Source: Torymus aiolomorphi
Taxonomy: Eukaryota > Arthropoda > Insecta > Hymenoptera > Torymidae
Assembly (NCBI GenBank): GCA_036365515.1
Contig: CM070876.1
Span: forward strand, 122,530,810 to 122,594,809
Length of the DNA stretch: 64,000 nucleotides
Direction: 5' to 3'
The notes under the pieces: generated by a model
What the model saw: only the letters and a program-made list of their open reading frames with translations
What the model was told of the DNA's origin: nothing
Database searches by the model: none
Position numbers and translations under genes: made by a program
Part shown: piece after piece, positions 23,267 through 36,323 of the stretch
How the letters are laid out: each line of letters starts with the position of its first letter
Numbering within the stretch: the stretch's first letter is position 1

Positions 23267-23614
23267 GACAGGCGTGATCTTGGACTTTGCGACCATCAGA
23301 TGCGCTTGAAACGTAGCATCGGACTTTGGGGTACCCAGCAACTTTGGGGTACGCAACACATGCAGCGTAAATCCTCTTAGGAACATACGGGAGACGGATA
23401 AATATTCGTCTCGTCTCAGCTATAAAGAATTAACGCTACCTTGAAGCCAAATGTTCATTTACGACGTTGCTCTGCGTTCGGAGCCAGGCTGGTCGGCACG
23501 CCGAGCAGGTAATTCGTAATCCACGTTGCTTCGTAGATTCTTGAAGAGCCCGTAGTTCTATGGGCCAGACGATTTGCGGCTCGAAGTTCCGTTAATATCC
23601 GGCTCAAAGGACTA
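23267..23614 (-). pseudogene. BEL/Pao pol remnant joined to the 5' leader (internal deletion)
   Basis: On the minus strand, next to the foldback element, FQAHLMVAKSKITPV is the conserved segment just upstream of the RNase H piece at 17722-18045. The minus strand right after the LTR edge (23614 down) reads GTCCTTTGAGCCGGAT, closely resembling the leader start seen in many BEL/Pao elements. Thus leader and late pol are only about 250 bp apart: gag, protease and most of RT were deleted. Confidence 0.65.
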
Positions 23615-23701
23615 TGAACAAAATAGTAGCGATCGCAGTGAATTTTTGTGATTCGCGTTCTTTCGAAAAGTTGATTGCCGATGGGGACGTTGGGTTGTAA
23701 A
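23615..23701 (-). repeat. BEL/Pao 5' LTR, first part
   Basis: Nearly identical to 10586-10672. Interrupted by the copia element after GTAAA; it resumes at 48232. Confidence 0.85.
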
Positions 23702-23994
23702 TGTTAAGTATTGTACATTCTATATTGCGTAATATAGATGAAAAGGTCGCGTATGTATTGTATACGCGCACTCACACAAGTAAGTGTGCGTGTGCTCCCC
23801 TCCATTGCGCATCACGTGATCGGTGCGCGAGCAGCAATGGCCGAGTCGCGCAAAGCTCTCTCTCGACCGTTGGACTCCAAGCGACAAGCACATCGCGCCG
23901 TGAGCATGAGGCTCGCTACATCAATGTATTATTTATTTAATTAGTGTTAAATAAACTATTCCTTTTTTACAACCACGGCTCAATTTATTTAACA
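23702..23994 (+). repeat. Copia 5' LTR
   Basis: 293 bp, TG to CA. It is followed directly by TGGTAGAAGACCG, a primer-binding-site-like start. AATAAA occurs near 23950. Confidence 0.9.
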
Positions 23995-24226
23995 TGGTAG
24001 AAGACCGTAGTTGGTAAGTGTTAAAAAAAGACTCTAACCCAACACAAGCCTCGGCAAGTATTGGGGGCAGCTTAGTGCTTATATCAAGACGGCGGACACC
24101 AAGGAAGAGAAAAACTCCGAGGACGAAGGAACGCTCGAGTTAAACAAACAAGCCACGACATTGAAGGTCAAACAAGAGAAAGATTCTGACCAAGAAGGAA
24201 CATTCGAGAATAATCAAGAAGACGAA

Positions 24227-24844
24227 ATGGAAAGAAAAGATATAACAATACCAGTATTCGATGGCGGAAATTATAGTATGCGGAAAAAGAGAATCAAAAT
24301 GTTTTTGAAATTAAAAAAGTGTGATGTTGTGATAAAGAGGACAAAAACTGCAGATGATAAGGAAGGTTGGGACGAACAAGATCTAAAAGCAATAAATTAT
24401 ATATACAGCTCTATATCAAATAAACAATTGGAGTATGTGTGTCAAGAAAGCTCAGCATACGCAATAATAAGGAAGTTTGATCAGATAAATTTGAAAGAGT
24501 CAACGGCATTACAAATTGTTTGCAGAAACAAATTAGATAGAATAAGACTTGAAAAGTATAGTGATACAGAATCACTTTTCAACGAGTTTGAAAAGCTAGT
24601 TAATGATTTGAAAAGCGCGGCTGCAAAAGTTGGTGAAAAAGAGAAATTGAATTACATGCTAAATACATTACCGGAGTCATTGAGTTACATAGGTGATTTA
24701 GTAGACACTCTAAAGGAAGAAGAGCAAACAACAGATTACATCAGAAATAAGATAAAATTGGCGGAAATGAAAAACAAAAAGGGCAGAGCAGAAAGAAATT
24801 CAAACGCATTTGCCGCAAATAAAGAAGGATGTTACAAATGCGGT
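24227..24844 (+). pseudogene. gag: Copia Gag, interrupted in its zinc knuckle
   Basis: From the ATG at 24227 the protein starts MERKDITIPVFDGGNY, the usual N-terminus of copia Gag, and continues with the helical capsid-type region (DLKAINYIYSSIS, LNYMLNTLPESLSYIG). It reaches the first half of a CCHC knuckle (GCYKCG) at 24826-24843 and is then cut by the P-element insertion. The second half of the knuckle lies at 44557 onward. In-frame codons upstream (24161-24226) lack an ATG, so 24227 is preferred. Gag would form the cytoplasmic virus-like particle. Confidence 0.85.
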
Positions 24845-25668
24845 CAGAGATGAATAGGGAGATTGCCAGCGCCTATGTTAAGAAGTGAGGCGACTTTGCG
24901 AGCGCGCCACACTGCTGCCTCTCGCGGCCAAGCTGCCGAACCATACGCACGTTTCGTCATCGCATGACGTAACGTGCGTATACAGCAGAGCGGGGAGGCG
25001 GGATGAGAAAGAGAAGGTCTCGGGAGGCACGTCACGAGGCTGGCGGCGCGGCTGCCGACGCGCGCTCCTCTGCTGTCGGCTCTCGGCGTGTTCGCCTGCG
25101 CGCGTTCGACTAACGGCTCTCGCGACTACTTATTCACTTCTCCCAACAGCGGCAACAGCCCGCGAAAATGGCCTGGCCGGCGGGGGCTTGATATAAGAGC
25201 CAGCCCTTATAATCGGCATTGGACCGAATTTTTTTACGAAACATAACAGGATGTTTATGTATATAATGTAAAATGTGCAATTCTATGAACAATATCTAAA
25301 CCCTAACTTCAAGAGGGTTGGATAAAGATGAACATAAACGATCTGGCGTTATTAGTGATCAATTGTAGCGGTAGCTGCGGGGGCTAAGGCGCGCGTCTTG
25401 TGGTGCTTAGTCTTTTTGCCTCGGGTGGTGTTCGAATCCCGATCCCGGAACTTCTTTTTTCATAAATTGTTTTTTACTACACAGTATATATTACTATAAA
25501 AAATAAAATTATTTTTTTATTGTTATTAGCTTTAACAGCATCTAAAATATTAGGAATATTATCATTGGAAATTCATTACATTAATATAAATGTATTTATA
25601 TAATTAAAAAATTGATGTATTTGTAAGAAACTTTGTCTACAACATACTTTCATGATTATAATTAAAAA
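24845..25668. repeat. P element left TIR, outer part
   Basis: Reverse complement of 43915-44549 followed by 38400-38587. The first 350 bp are GC-rich; the rest is AT-rich and contains a tRNA-like module. It holds the intact target site of the kinase-bearing transposon near 25482-25495. Confidence 0.85.
25369..25455 (+). mobile_element. tRNA-like (SINE-like) module inside the left TIR
   Basis: GGTAGCTGCGGGGGCTAAGG resembles an A-box region and GTGTTCGAATCCC is a good B box, about 60 nt downstream. No cloverleaf is convincing. The mirror copy is at 43958-44040. Confidence 0.55.
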
Positions 25669-27199
25669 ACCGCTGTCAATACATTGGCCTTTAGCTTCCT
25701 CGAAATAATGTATTTATTCATTTTTTAAAAATTTTTTATGACAATAATTAATTGTATCATACCCAATTTTCTTTATGAATATTCGTAATAAATTAATATA
25801 TATTTTTGAAAATTCTTTCTTGTTACTCTTTCTCTCGTGCGACAACGCGATATTTTTATAAATCAATTTTTTCAAAATATTATCACGTGTTCAATTAGTT
25901 TTATTTTAAACCTCAAGTATCTTTCATCGTAATAGTTCGATTTTATTGGGCAACGAATTCAGTTTGAAGATATAAAAAAAATATATCTCTCCCAAATTTT
26001 AGGACTTGGTTGATTTTCTTAATATTGTTATCGCGTGACAACAAAACTCCTACTTTTTTATAAAACATTGTTTTTTTAAAAAACAAATAAAGATAATCTT
26101 TTGAAATTTCAACCAAATATATTCTTCAATGAGTATAATAAGTGGTTAAAACTTGAAGTCGATAAATCAATTATTACTTGAAAAATTTATTAAATAATTT
26201 TGAACACATTTTCGTTAATAATAAATGACAAAGTGAAGATAATTTAAATATTAAAAAACGAAAATGTACATAATTTAAATGCCTTTCAATAAAAATTTAC
26301 GATGTTAAGTAATAATATCTGTATCATATTAAACAAGTGGCCGACAACGGTTGCGTTTACCCTATTATTATATTATCATCAACAAAATGCTCATTAATTA
26401 GTTTTTTTTTTTCAAATAACTTGTGTATAATATAATAACTGTTTTATACATAAAACACAAATAATACAAATTAAACACAATTATAGTCGTTAATATAGTG
26501 AATATTATGTTAATGATTATGATAAAATTATGATAAAATTAGTTTAAGATTATGTTAAGATTATGTGACAAAATGCTACAAGTTGTGTGCACACCATAAT
26601 TTTTTAATAAACTATCGCTGTACAATTTTCATGTTAATTTTCAGTATGCAGTCACACAAAAATTTCCGATGCTTTCGTACATACAAGCGCTCCGATTATA
26701 TTGGCTTATCTCTACATCACGTTTCCGAATCATCTGATGATTTTCACAAAAAAAAGTAGCAGAATTATTTTTTATGGTGCACCTTCAACTTTGGGTAATA
26801 TTTTAAATCCATAATATTTTGAAAACTTAAAAATAAATTCGAACAAATTACCAAACTCTGTATTACATATATTCGTTTATTACACATATGAATGTTTATT
26901 ATAAAGTCACCAATCAAGTCAATCAGTCAAGAGACTTTCCAAAAAAGTTACAACAAAAATACTGGCATATTCTGCAAGTAAAATGCAAACTTTTTCCCAA
27001 TCAATGTTCTATACAAAAAATTTCGATATTTTGAGTAAAAAATAAAGATATTCTTTTGAAATTTCAACCAAATATATTCTTCAATGAGTATAATAAGTGG
27101 TTAAAACTTGATTGCGCTGTAAATTACCCTCAATAAAAAATAAAAGCAAGTGAACAATACTCACGCATAGCACGTGTTATTTCCATTTTCTAGTATAGA

Positions 27200-27990
27200 G
27201 ATATCCAAAAAATTACGATTTGAAAAGAAGGCTAAATCAGTTTTAACCTCGAATATCTCTGAAATTCATAAACGAATTCTTTTACTCTAAAAACGCATAT
27301 AATAAATAATATACACTTTACATCTCCGCCAAATTCAAAAAAATTAAAACAAGTTTTCTCTAGTTACCAGGCGACAAATAAAATAACTTTGCAAAATAGG
27401 AAAATTTTGAATATTAAAAAGTAATCGTACGATCTTGATGAAAATTCACATACATAATATCTATATCACATACAAAATTGTCTAGAAATCTGTAACTGAT
27501 TCATAGAACTGTTCTCGAGAAATTACGATTTAAAAAAAAATTTTTTAAATTTTAACCTCAAATATCTCTGAAATTTATGGATCATTTATTTTGCCCAAAG
27601 AACTCGACCAAGAGCTATCCAAAATCTACCTCCACAAGGAATTTTGAAGAAATTACGACAATTTTCCCTCCGGAATCGTTGGACATACAAAACTCATTTT
27701 TTTTATTTTTCATGTTTTACGTTTTTGTTAATAACCAAAGAACCGTGGTAGCTAGAAACTTCTTTTTTTTTAGAAAATATAGGTATTTTAATTCTCTTTT
27801 AAATGCCACATATCCCATTCTGATACATACAGCCGTTCTCGAGAAATTACGATTCGAAAAAGAGGTTACAAAAATTTTAACCTCAAAAATCTCTGAAATT
27901 TATGAACCAATCATCTATCTCAAAGAAAGATGCAGGTAGCAACCAAAAATCTACTTCTACAAGGAATTTTGAAGCGATTGATACAATTTT
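27200..27990. repeat. Direct repeats with a period of about 325 bp
   Basis: The pattern AAATTACGATTT, then TTTTAACCTC, then ATCTCTGAAATT occurs near 27214, 27515 and 27844. The partner block ACAAGGAATTTTGAAG occurs near 27632 and 27958. The copies are diverged. Confidence 0.65.
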
Positions 27991-28460
27991 ACTCCCATAA
28001 ATTGTCGCCACCTAATACACGTTTTTTCATTTTTTAATTTTTTTTCTCAAAAACTAACCAACAGAATGGATTCAATTTTATACAGATTATAGCTATTCAT
28101 AATCTCCATTATCATGATTTTTCTCAAAGAAATTGACCATTTAGTTTGGGAGTTATAAGCATTTAAAAAGAAAACACGTTTTTTTTAATAACAAAATAAC
28201 CGTGATAGCTAGAGAATTTTTTCTTTTTTAATATAGGTTTTTTTATGCTCTTTCGAACGCTACACATCCGATTATAAAATTTAAATCCAATCATTAAAAA
28301 AATCAAAAACAAATTTTTCGAAAATGAAAAATTCGACATAAAACAAAAACTAATTAGTTAGTCGTACAAAATTATTTTTTTCCCGAATTCGGAATCAAAA
28401 AACAAAAAAAATAAGACCCGTCCGGTTGAAATCGACCGCATATATCCGAAAATAAAGCGG

Positions 28461-28725
<265 letters not shown>

Positions 28726-28948
28726 ATACATCCATACAGATATTTTCTAAAATCATGTGACACAAACTTTTAACACCTTTATTCATGTTTCTAGAGCAAT
28801 TTAAAGAAAATTAAAATTTTACTATTACAAAGCTTCCTCTATGAGGAAGCAAAAGATATGAAAAGACTTTTACTTGAATGAGTAAATTATTAATCATTAA
28901 TAAATAATGTACATTGGAATTATCTTTATTTAACATATACTATGAGTA

Positions 28949-29198
28949 TACAGAGTGTTCAGAAATACCGAGACAGCTGAATAACTCACCAGGGAAGCGT
29001 TTTAGAGAAAAATATTAAATACAAAAGTTGTACGAGTTAAATCAATGTATGCGATGGTAGTACTAACCTTGACTCAAGTTAGTACTACCATCGCATACAT
29101 TGATTTAACTCGTACAACTTTTGTATTTAACATTTTTCTCTAAAACGCTTCCCTGGTGAGTTATCCAGCTGTCACGGTATTTTCTGAACACCCTGTAT
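28949..29198. mobile_element. Hairpin MITE
   Basis: Two arms of about 117 bp, reverse complements with few mismatches, surround a loop of about 12 bp near 29067-29078. Ends ACAGAGTGTTCAGAAA and TTTCTGAACACCCTGT sit next to TA. The left half continues the P element's left TIR; a single half copy ends the right TIR at 38196-38300. Confidence 0.75.
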
Positions 29199-29613
29199 AA
29201 TACGCTTTTATGTAATAAATTCACATATCACACTATTTTATAATAAAATTGTAATAAACATCATTTATCAATCGGAATTATTAAGAATAGTATAATAAAT
29301 TATGTAAATACATGTATTCTTTCGTTTAAATAAATACAATACTTAACAAATCTTTTTTGACAATTCGTGCGTAAAGCCCGATTTCTCATATGCTTGAATG
29401 AAAAAGCGCACGCTAACTCAAACTCACACACATTGTGTCAAATAAAGTTCGATACATAAGCGAGAAGATAATTTAATCTCGTGTGGCTTTTTCATCCTCG
29501 CTTCGCACGCTCGAGTATAAAGATCTTCATGAGGTTAAGATCACTTTTCCGGACCAATATCGAAATGTGCTATGGTAAGTATACTTGCTTTAAAGTGGTG
29601 TCGGTATCTCATT

Positions 29614-29749
29614 TAATTGAAGAGCTCAGGGCAACAAACGGTCAGCTCGCATTTCCAGATGGCCCCTGAATTTGATGTTCATACTGTTTATCTAGGGGCC
29701 AACTAGAAATGTGAGCTGACCGTTTGTTGCCCTGAGCTCTTCAATTATA
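29614..29749. repeat. Imperfect inverted repeat, arms of about 55 bp
   Basis: GAGCTCAGGGCAACAAACGG on the left is matched by its complement on the right; the loop is about 20 bp. No coding role is seen. Confidence 0.85.
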
Positions 29750-31012
29750 ACTCGCCTTAAGTTTTTGAAAGAAATTATTCTCTTATAATACTAGTTTCTT
29801 CGTACATATAGTATTATTATCAATATAATTCGGTGTCTGTTTTTTGTACATTTAAATTAATCATAAAGAAATATTATATTTAAATTAAGATTATATTAAA
29901 ACTTTTTCGACATTTTAATTTAATTTTTTCTAAAGTTATTTTATCATACCTAGTATTCTGAAAAACGATAAACTTAATCGACTTCAATCCAAAATCAGTA
30001 ATTAAGACTAATTGTATAACTTACGTTGAAAAAACTTTTTGTTGTTTAATTTATGATTTACTTTGAAAAATAAATAATTTTTTGCTTTAAAATAAAATGG
30101 TTAAATAAAATATGAAAAACAATAAATTATTGCAATATTTTTCACAAGTATATTCTTTTAATTTAAATATGTGAAGTCATGCACTAATATGAATTAGTGA
30201 AAAAATCGACAAATTCTGTAAACAGCGTTTTGCTTGTATAAATATTAAATAAATAAATAAATTTTCTAGTAAATATTCACTTATTATATATACAGTGAAA
30301 TCTAATTTCACTGATTCAATAATTAAATTTTCGGTAAAAAAAGTTTTTTAATTTTGTCACTTATTTGCAATAGTAAAGTACTTTCTACATATTTAAATTT
30401 ATAGAGTAGTTAATTGGTTGTTTGGCCAAATGATCTTATTGTACTGCATTTTTTTCCATAGCAATAAGTTCATTTGTTCTCACGGGGTACCGACGGGAAG
30501 GCAACCAATACCACCCCCCATCTGAAAATAAAACAATATGAAAACAATAATATAGCTCAAAAAATCCTAATTGATTTTCTGTATTATTATGAAACTCCAT
30601 TTTACCTGGAAAATATTATTTTCTAATTATAAAGCTTGCATATAAGTCCTTAAAACGATAAAACTTATGTTATTTACAATCTTTATACATTATAATTACA
30701 AAACGATATATTACATCAGTAATCTTACATCTGCAAAACATTACTGAGCGCACGACTTTTTTTTTATTTTTTTTTTTGGTTTTTTTTGTTTTTTTTTTTT
30801 TTTTTAGGATCAGATAATATATTACAAACATATATTACTATGTGATTAATAGTATTAAAAAAGGGAACATAAAATTATTATTGGAAAATAGTGCATTTAA
30901 AATTAAACATTTAAAAAATAAATATGAAGTATTAAAATGTGAATGTGAAAATTTCTTAATAGTGAAATTAGTATGCGCACTTTTTTCTAATCTGTATAAA
31001 AAAGAAAATGTC

Positions 31013-31188
31013 CTGAATTGTTAACGGTCTCCAGACGAGCCAAGGTAATCAATTTGATTATGTCGAATCGCCTTTCCTATATTTCAATGTATCCGTATTG
31101 GTAACAGACTCACTATAATATAGGAAAGGCGATTTGACATAATCAAATTGATTACTTTGGCTCATCTGGAGACCATTAACAATTTCAG
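31013..31188. repeat. Imperfect inverted repeat, arms of about 70 bp
   Basis: The arm CCTTTCCTATAT at 31070-31083 pairs with ATATAGGAAAGG at 31119-31130, and pairing continues outward to 31013 and 31188 with a few mismatches. The loop is about 35 bp. It lies just downstream of the transposase stop (31240, minus strand), so it would fold in 3' sequence of that transcript. Confidence 0.85.
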
Positions 31189-31239
31189 AATTTATAACTA
31201 CGAGCGTTTTTTCACCTAAAGAAGAATGTCGTCAACGAT

Positions 31240-33377
31240 TTATATATTTTTAATATTTTTTAGTTTCCTAGATTTTGTCGCAATCGAATTTTTAGCCGCA
31301 GTCTTCCTACTATTGTTATGTTCCCTAGTTTTTGCATAAATTGTTACTAAGACAAGGAATTCGAGCATTTTCATTCGATGCTCGTAGCAGTCATTCTCTT
31401 GATCAAACCAATCAGGGAAGTGTTTGCAAGTGTACGCTTCTATATTCTCAATTAACTTAGCTGAAAGATGATTCTCATGCCAAAATTTAGAATGAATTTT
31501 GTCAAATGCTTCTAGCTGACAATTAACAATTCTCGCAAATCTTTCTGTTGGTCTGATCAAGAACGTTACTGGTTGAAAATCTGGATCAGAATGAGGGTAC
31601 TCTCTAAAGTTAATATAGGTTTCATTACTAGTCACTGGTTCTGATGCAGCTTTCTTTAGATCTTTTTCGCATGCCAGACAATGACTTTTTCTGAGAGATT
31701 TACGAGCTACGTAACCAGAAAAGTAAGTAATGGTATTTTGTTCATAAGAGAATTTAGAGTCTATGCCTGACATGTTAGAAGATGTTAATTCTAAATGCAA
31801 ATCCAAAAAATCAGCAGCATGTGTAATTTCTTGAAGTTCATTCATTTCCTCTAAATTATATTCAGGAGGTGCAACTGATTCTGTTTTATCCTTTTCAACA
31901 ACCTCATTCCGAGGGCGTAGCAATGACTCTCTTCACAATTTGTGTCAGCTTTTTTACTCGTATGAATAAAATCGGTAGACGAAATAAGTCTAAGAGTTAA
32001 ACGATACATTCTACTGGTTGGATTAGGATTGAATCCACCTCTGCCACGTAATTTAGCATGAGTATATTCCACAGAATCTTGATTACACAAACCTGTTGCC
32101 AATTCAAAATCAGGGAATGAAGATTTTACTTCCAAGTACAGGCTTACTAAAGCACGAGCGGTCAGAGGTAACCCTAAGAAACACGGTGGTTTACTAAAGC
32201 CAGTTTTTGTTTTTACAACCCATTTCTCTAACCACTCGATAAAACTTTCAAGTCGCTGTTGAATCTCTGGATTTCTCTCTGCCAATGGACGCTTTAATTC
32301 GTGGCGATTTTTCAAACTATATACATTACATGCATCGATTACAGCATCCATTGTTCTGAGAAAATTTGCTGACGATTTCCATGTGTTTGAAGACAACCCT
32401 GATTGAACATCTTGGTCAACTAATTCAATTGTAGATGTCAAACGACGGCTTAAGAGTTGAAAAGCAAGCTTTACCTTCATGGCTTCAAAACTATTAGGGT
32501 TAAAATGATTATCTAATAAAAAGCCTAATACATTTGAAGTACCATAAGATTTGTCAAGCTCCCATGTTTGTTTTAAATCACTGGAAGATATAATTTTTTC
32601 ATCACAAATATAAATACAATCATGGGATCTTAGCTCTGCTATTAATCTCTTAATAAGGTGTGGCCAATCAAAAATCGCAAAAATCTTTACTGAATCTACT
32701 GCGAAAAAAGGTTTCTCTGAAGATATTTCAAGTAATTTAAACAATTTTTGATTGTTAGTACCTTGATCACATACTATGGCTCGAACATCTGCACCTACTT
32801 TTCGAAGGTTTGTTACAATTTGGGGAACGATATCTAGGAGCTCTTGTGCACTTGCACCATTTTCGTTCAATCCGAATGCTACTATTTGACGCCATGGATT
32901 ATTAGCATTAATGCTATCAATGCAAAATAGCAACGCGTGTTTTGCAACTTTACAGTCTCTGAGATCCTTTCCCATATCAACAAACCCTTCGATTACATCA
33001 TATTTTTTTGAATACTCTTCGGCCGCTCTAATCGACATTTCATCAAATTTCAACGTACATAATCTTTCCGATGGTGGAAGGGCCATCATATACTCTCCTA
33101 TCATTTTGTAAATTTTTTCTTTATTGAATCCTGGAACTACGTGACATTCTGATACCCAGGATCTAACCGATGATTCAGAAGGCGAAATTAATCCTCCATC
33201 CCTTAAACGAGAATAACAAGCTGCCGAATAATAATACATTTGTTTTGCCAAATTTTTCTCATCGATTGTGTAAGACTTATTAGGTGTGTGCAGTTGAAGT
33301 TTGATCATAGTTTTAGCCATATCAGGGATATCTTTGTCTTTTAATAAATCGTCAATATCGGAAAATTTCTTTGTCAC
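31240..33377 (-). pseudogene. P-element / THAP9-type transposase body, frameshifted
   Basis: The first segment (33377-31851) carries the THAP9/P-transposase landmarks LCTLKFDEMSIRAAEEY with GFVDMGKDL, the GTP-binding-like middle region, and LRGRGGFNPNPTSRMYRLTLRL near its end. A one-base frame change near 31900 leads into 31923-31240, with FSGYVARKSLRKSHCLAC and a C-terminal domain. The family cuts and pastes P elements in the nucleus. This body is mostly open but disabled by the frame change, by a stop and frame change upstream (33377-33506) and by lesions in the 5' exons. The domain calls rest on recognised motif order; an alignment to THAP9 would settle them. Confidence 0.85.
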
Positions 33378-33505
33378 ATTTTATTGTAAACGTTTAGCTA
33401 AACGATTGCTTTTATTTTTTTCATTTTAATCACCCTTTGCAATTGTTTAACCTTTGTTTCTGCATCTAATAATTTACTGTTCACCTTATAAATAAGGATT
33501 TTACT

Positions 33506-34092
33506 TTATTTCAATGTATTAACAGCAGACTTTCTCAAAGGTGGAGAAATTGGAACAGAGTCTTCTGTTGAGCTAACGTTTGTTTTGGCAATTTTAGCAG
33601 GAGGTTCATAATTAAGAAACGACAGATCATAATCTTTTTCAGAAAAAGAAAAGATTTCCTTACCAGAAGGGTAAGTGAAAGATGGTAATGGCTTCTGTAC
33701 TACACCGCTGAAATCATCTTTTTCTGAAGGATTCGATTCTGTCGTTTCACTTGCGCAAATTTCTTCTGGCACCTGCTGTTGTTGTTGTTGTTGCTGTTGT
33801 TGTTGTCTTTGTTGTTCTGGTTACTGTTGTTCTGGTCGTTGTCCTGGTTGCTGCTGTAGCTGCTGTTGTTGCTGGTGGACTTTTTCGTTTACTTCATTGA
33901 CCATTTGAAGCTGACCTACTGGTACTGGCAGTTCTTCATGACCTCCTTGATCTTTTTCCCAATGAAGTGGAATGCTGTTGCGTTCTAAACGCGTTCTTGC
34001 AATATTAGCAAAGTCATTGTCCTTGAAATGGAGCGCACAAAGTCCTGCAGTTCTTACAGATGATGGCGACCAATTGGAGAGCATAACATTTC
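33506..34092 (-). pseudogene. P transposase exon 2: THAP second half, Gln-rich linker
   Basis: The exon follows a good acceptor (TTTCACAG) at 34093. It completes the THAP zinc finger with GLCALHF (the C-x2-H pair) and NSIPLHW, similar to the family's AVPTLF box. A Gln-rich tract follows, coded by CAA/CAG repeats, and is broken by one TAA at 33821-33823. It then runs in the same frame through a Ser/Pro-rich linker to a stop at 33506. Coiled-coil-like codons continue weakly below 33506, suggesting the original frame reached the transposase body. The in-frame TAA is one substitution from a CAA codon. Confidence 0.8.
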
Positions 34093-36323
34093 CTGTGAAA
34101 GTTATAAATTCATTTCAATTTCCTATTTTTTCATGATTTTTACCTTCTGGAAGAAGCTTTGTAATCTTGAAATTAAAATGTTTCAAAAGAACATATTTTA
34201 AGTAATTTGGATTATTAATTATATATATTTTCCTCCAAAACTGTGTAGATAACTAAATTAAATATTAAAAAATTGTTTTTAATATTTTTCTACTTTAAAT
34301 TGATCCAAAATTTAGTATAAAATTAAAAATTTACTGTAAATGTACAAAATTGAATCAAATTTTTACATTATACCTTTGTAAAATTTAGTCTTGCAATTTC
34401 CTTACATTCTTGTTTAGTATGAAAACGTAACTTAGTATTGCTTATAGGCGCAAACATTCACGCCAAAACAAAATAATTAAAAATTTATCTCATAAATAAT
34501 AAAAGATAACATTCTTTCTCAATAAAAAATAAAGATAATCTCTTACAATTTTAAAATAATGATATCTTTATTAGAAATTAATTCAAATATAAGCCTATCT
34601 TTTTAGAAATTAATTTAAGTGTAAGTATAGGCAAATAGTAAAGGCAAAATAAGTATTGGCAATAATTGTAATGGGTAGGCCTTTACACTCGAACTGATTG
34701 TGAACAAAGTCACCATTTCATTAATAACAAATGAGATTTATGTATATAATTTAAAGACCTTTCAACAAACATTTATTATGATAAGAAATAGTTATTTGGC
34801 GTATTGAAAAATAAACGAAAATCCATAAATAAGTAGATTATACTTCTCAAATTCCACACACGAATAAAATTTGAACTATTCCAGTATATGCGTAGAACTC
34901 GCATTCCCCGCCTACTTGGGGTTAAGAATTATTTACATATTTATTTTGCCTTGTACGCACGTCTGACGCATTCACGTATACGCGTGGAACTCGCATCCGC
35001 CGCCTACTAGGGGTTAGGAATTATTTATATAAAAGAGCGATTGAGTTGTGCTTTGGTCGCCCAGGCGCCGCGAGCTGTGCTTTTCTTCGTCCGCGCGCCG
35101 CCAGTTGTGCTAGTGTTCGTAACGGTCTGAGTTGTGCTTTTCTTCGTACGGGGCGTCGATATGAATGATGGAGCAACACAAAAATTATTTCTTTTCGAAC
35201 TTAGTTATCGTTCCTATATTTATATTAAAAATTAAAATATTTTCATCTATTTTTTAATTTAATAAACGTCTGACGCGCCCCGTATACGCGTAGAACTCGC
35301 GTCTTCCGGCTACTTGAGTTTTGGATTTTTTATTGGATTAAAAATTTGATGTTGTTTGCTAGACAATAACCCAATCGGCTATTAACAGTACTGTCTTGTA
35401 GCCCAATTCGTTATAAATAGCCATCTCGATTTTTTTTGCGGCGAGCTCAGCTTTTAAACTAGCCTAATTCGCTATTTATAGCCCATTCCGGCAACACTGC
35501 CGAGTCGTGCTTTTTTTCGTCCGGGCGGCGCGAGTTGTGCTTTTCTTCGTCCGCGCGCCGCGAGTTGGTTTTTTTTTCCCCTGAGATTCTTAGCTATGCT
35601 ACTGTTCGTCCGGATGCAGCGAGTCGTGCTTTTGTTCGTCCGCGCACCGCGAGTTGTGCTAGTGTTCGTAACGGTCTGCGTTGTGCTTTTCTTCGTACAG
35701 GGCATCGATATGAATGATGGAGCAACACAAAAATTATTTTTTTCCAAACTTAGTTATCAATCCTATATTTATATTAAAAATTAAAATATTTTCATCCATT
35801 TTTTAATAAAAAAACTTTAATGAAATGGACTTTTCATTTTACTGTATATAACCTTTTAAATAATAAATTAAATAATAAATTAAACCAACTTTAATAAATT
35901 AAAACTTTCTGTAAAACATCTCAGATGTTGTTAAAATCTGCCACTAAAAAAAATTTGAAATCGATTAAGCTAATTTTACTTCATTAAACATTCGACATTG
36001 ATAATCTTTTTGACTGTCTATCAAATATCTCATGAAGTAATCTTATGATCTAAATAAAATTGTAGATAAATTAGCGATTCTACGAGAAGTTTAAAAAAAA
36101 CGAGAAATTCGAAAAAATCAAAAAATCTAAACAAAAAATTACATCGAAATCACATGATCATAATTTTTATTTACATAATTAACATCTATTTTAGCTTTTT
36201 AAACACTGAGATGAAAACACAATTCCGTGCTCGCGGGTTGCACTTGGATAATTAACGTGAAACTCACCATAGGTTTATCATCTTAAAAAAAAAAAAACAT
36301 GTTACATTATGATTTATACTTAC
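34093..36323 (-). other. Intron of the THAP transposase gene, with repeats
   Basis: The donor GTAAGT (minus strand, 36323 down) and the acceptor at 34093 join in a compatible phase and restore the THAP order. The 2.2-kb intron is AT-rich and contains the repeats at 34860-35810. Confidence 0.7.
34860..35810. repeat. Composite repeats in the THAP intron
   Basis: A block containing GAACTCGC, CGCCTAC and GGGGTTA occurs about three times (34870, 34980, 35280). A second block at 35041-35255 is repeated at 35545-35805; its head is built of roughly 30-bp units such as GCGAGTTGTGCTTTTCTTCG. The GC-rich units contrast with the AT-rich intron. Confidence 0.8.

Noticed and set aside
23701..23944. Short plus-strand proteins at 23701-23944 and 47934-48182
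   Set aside because: They lie entirely within the copia LTRs.
33675..33908. Cys-rich plus-strand open frame
   Set aside because: It is antisense to the CAA/CAG glutamine tract of the THAP transposase; the TGT/TGC codons are its complement.
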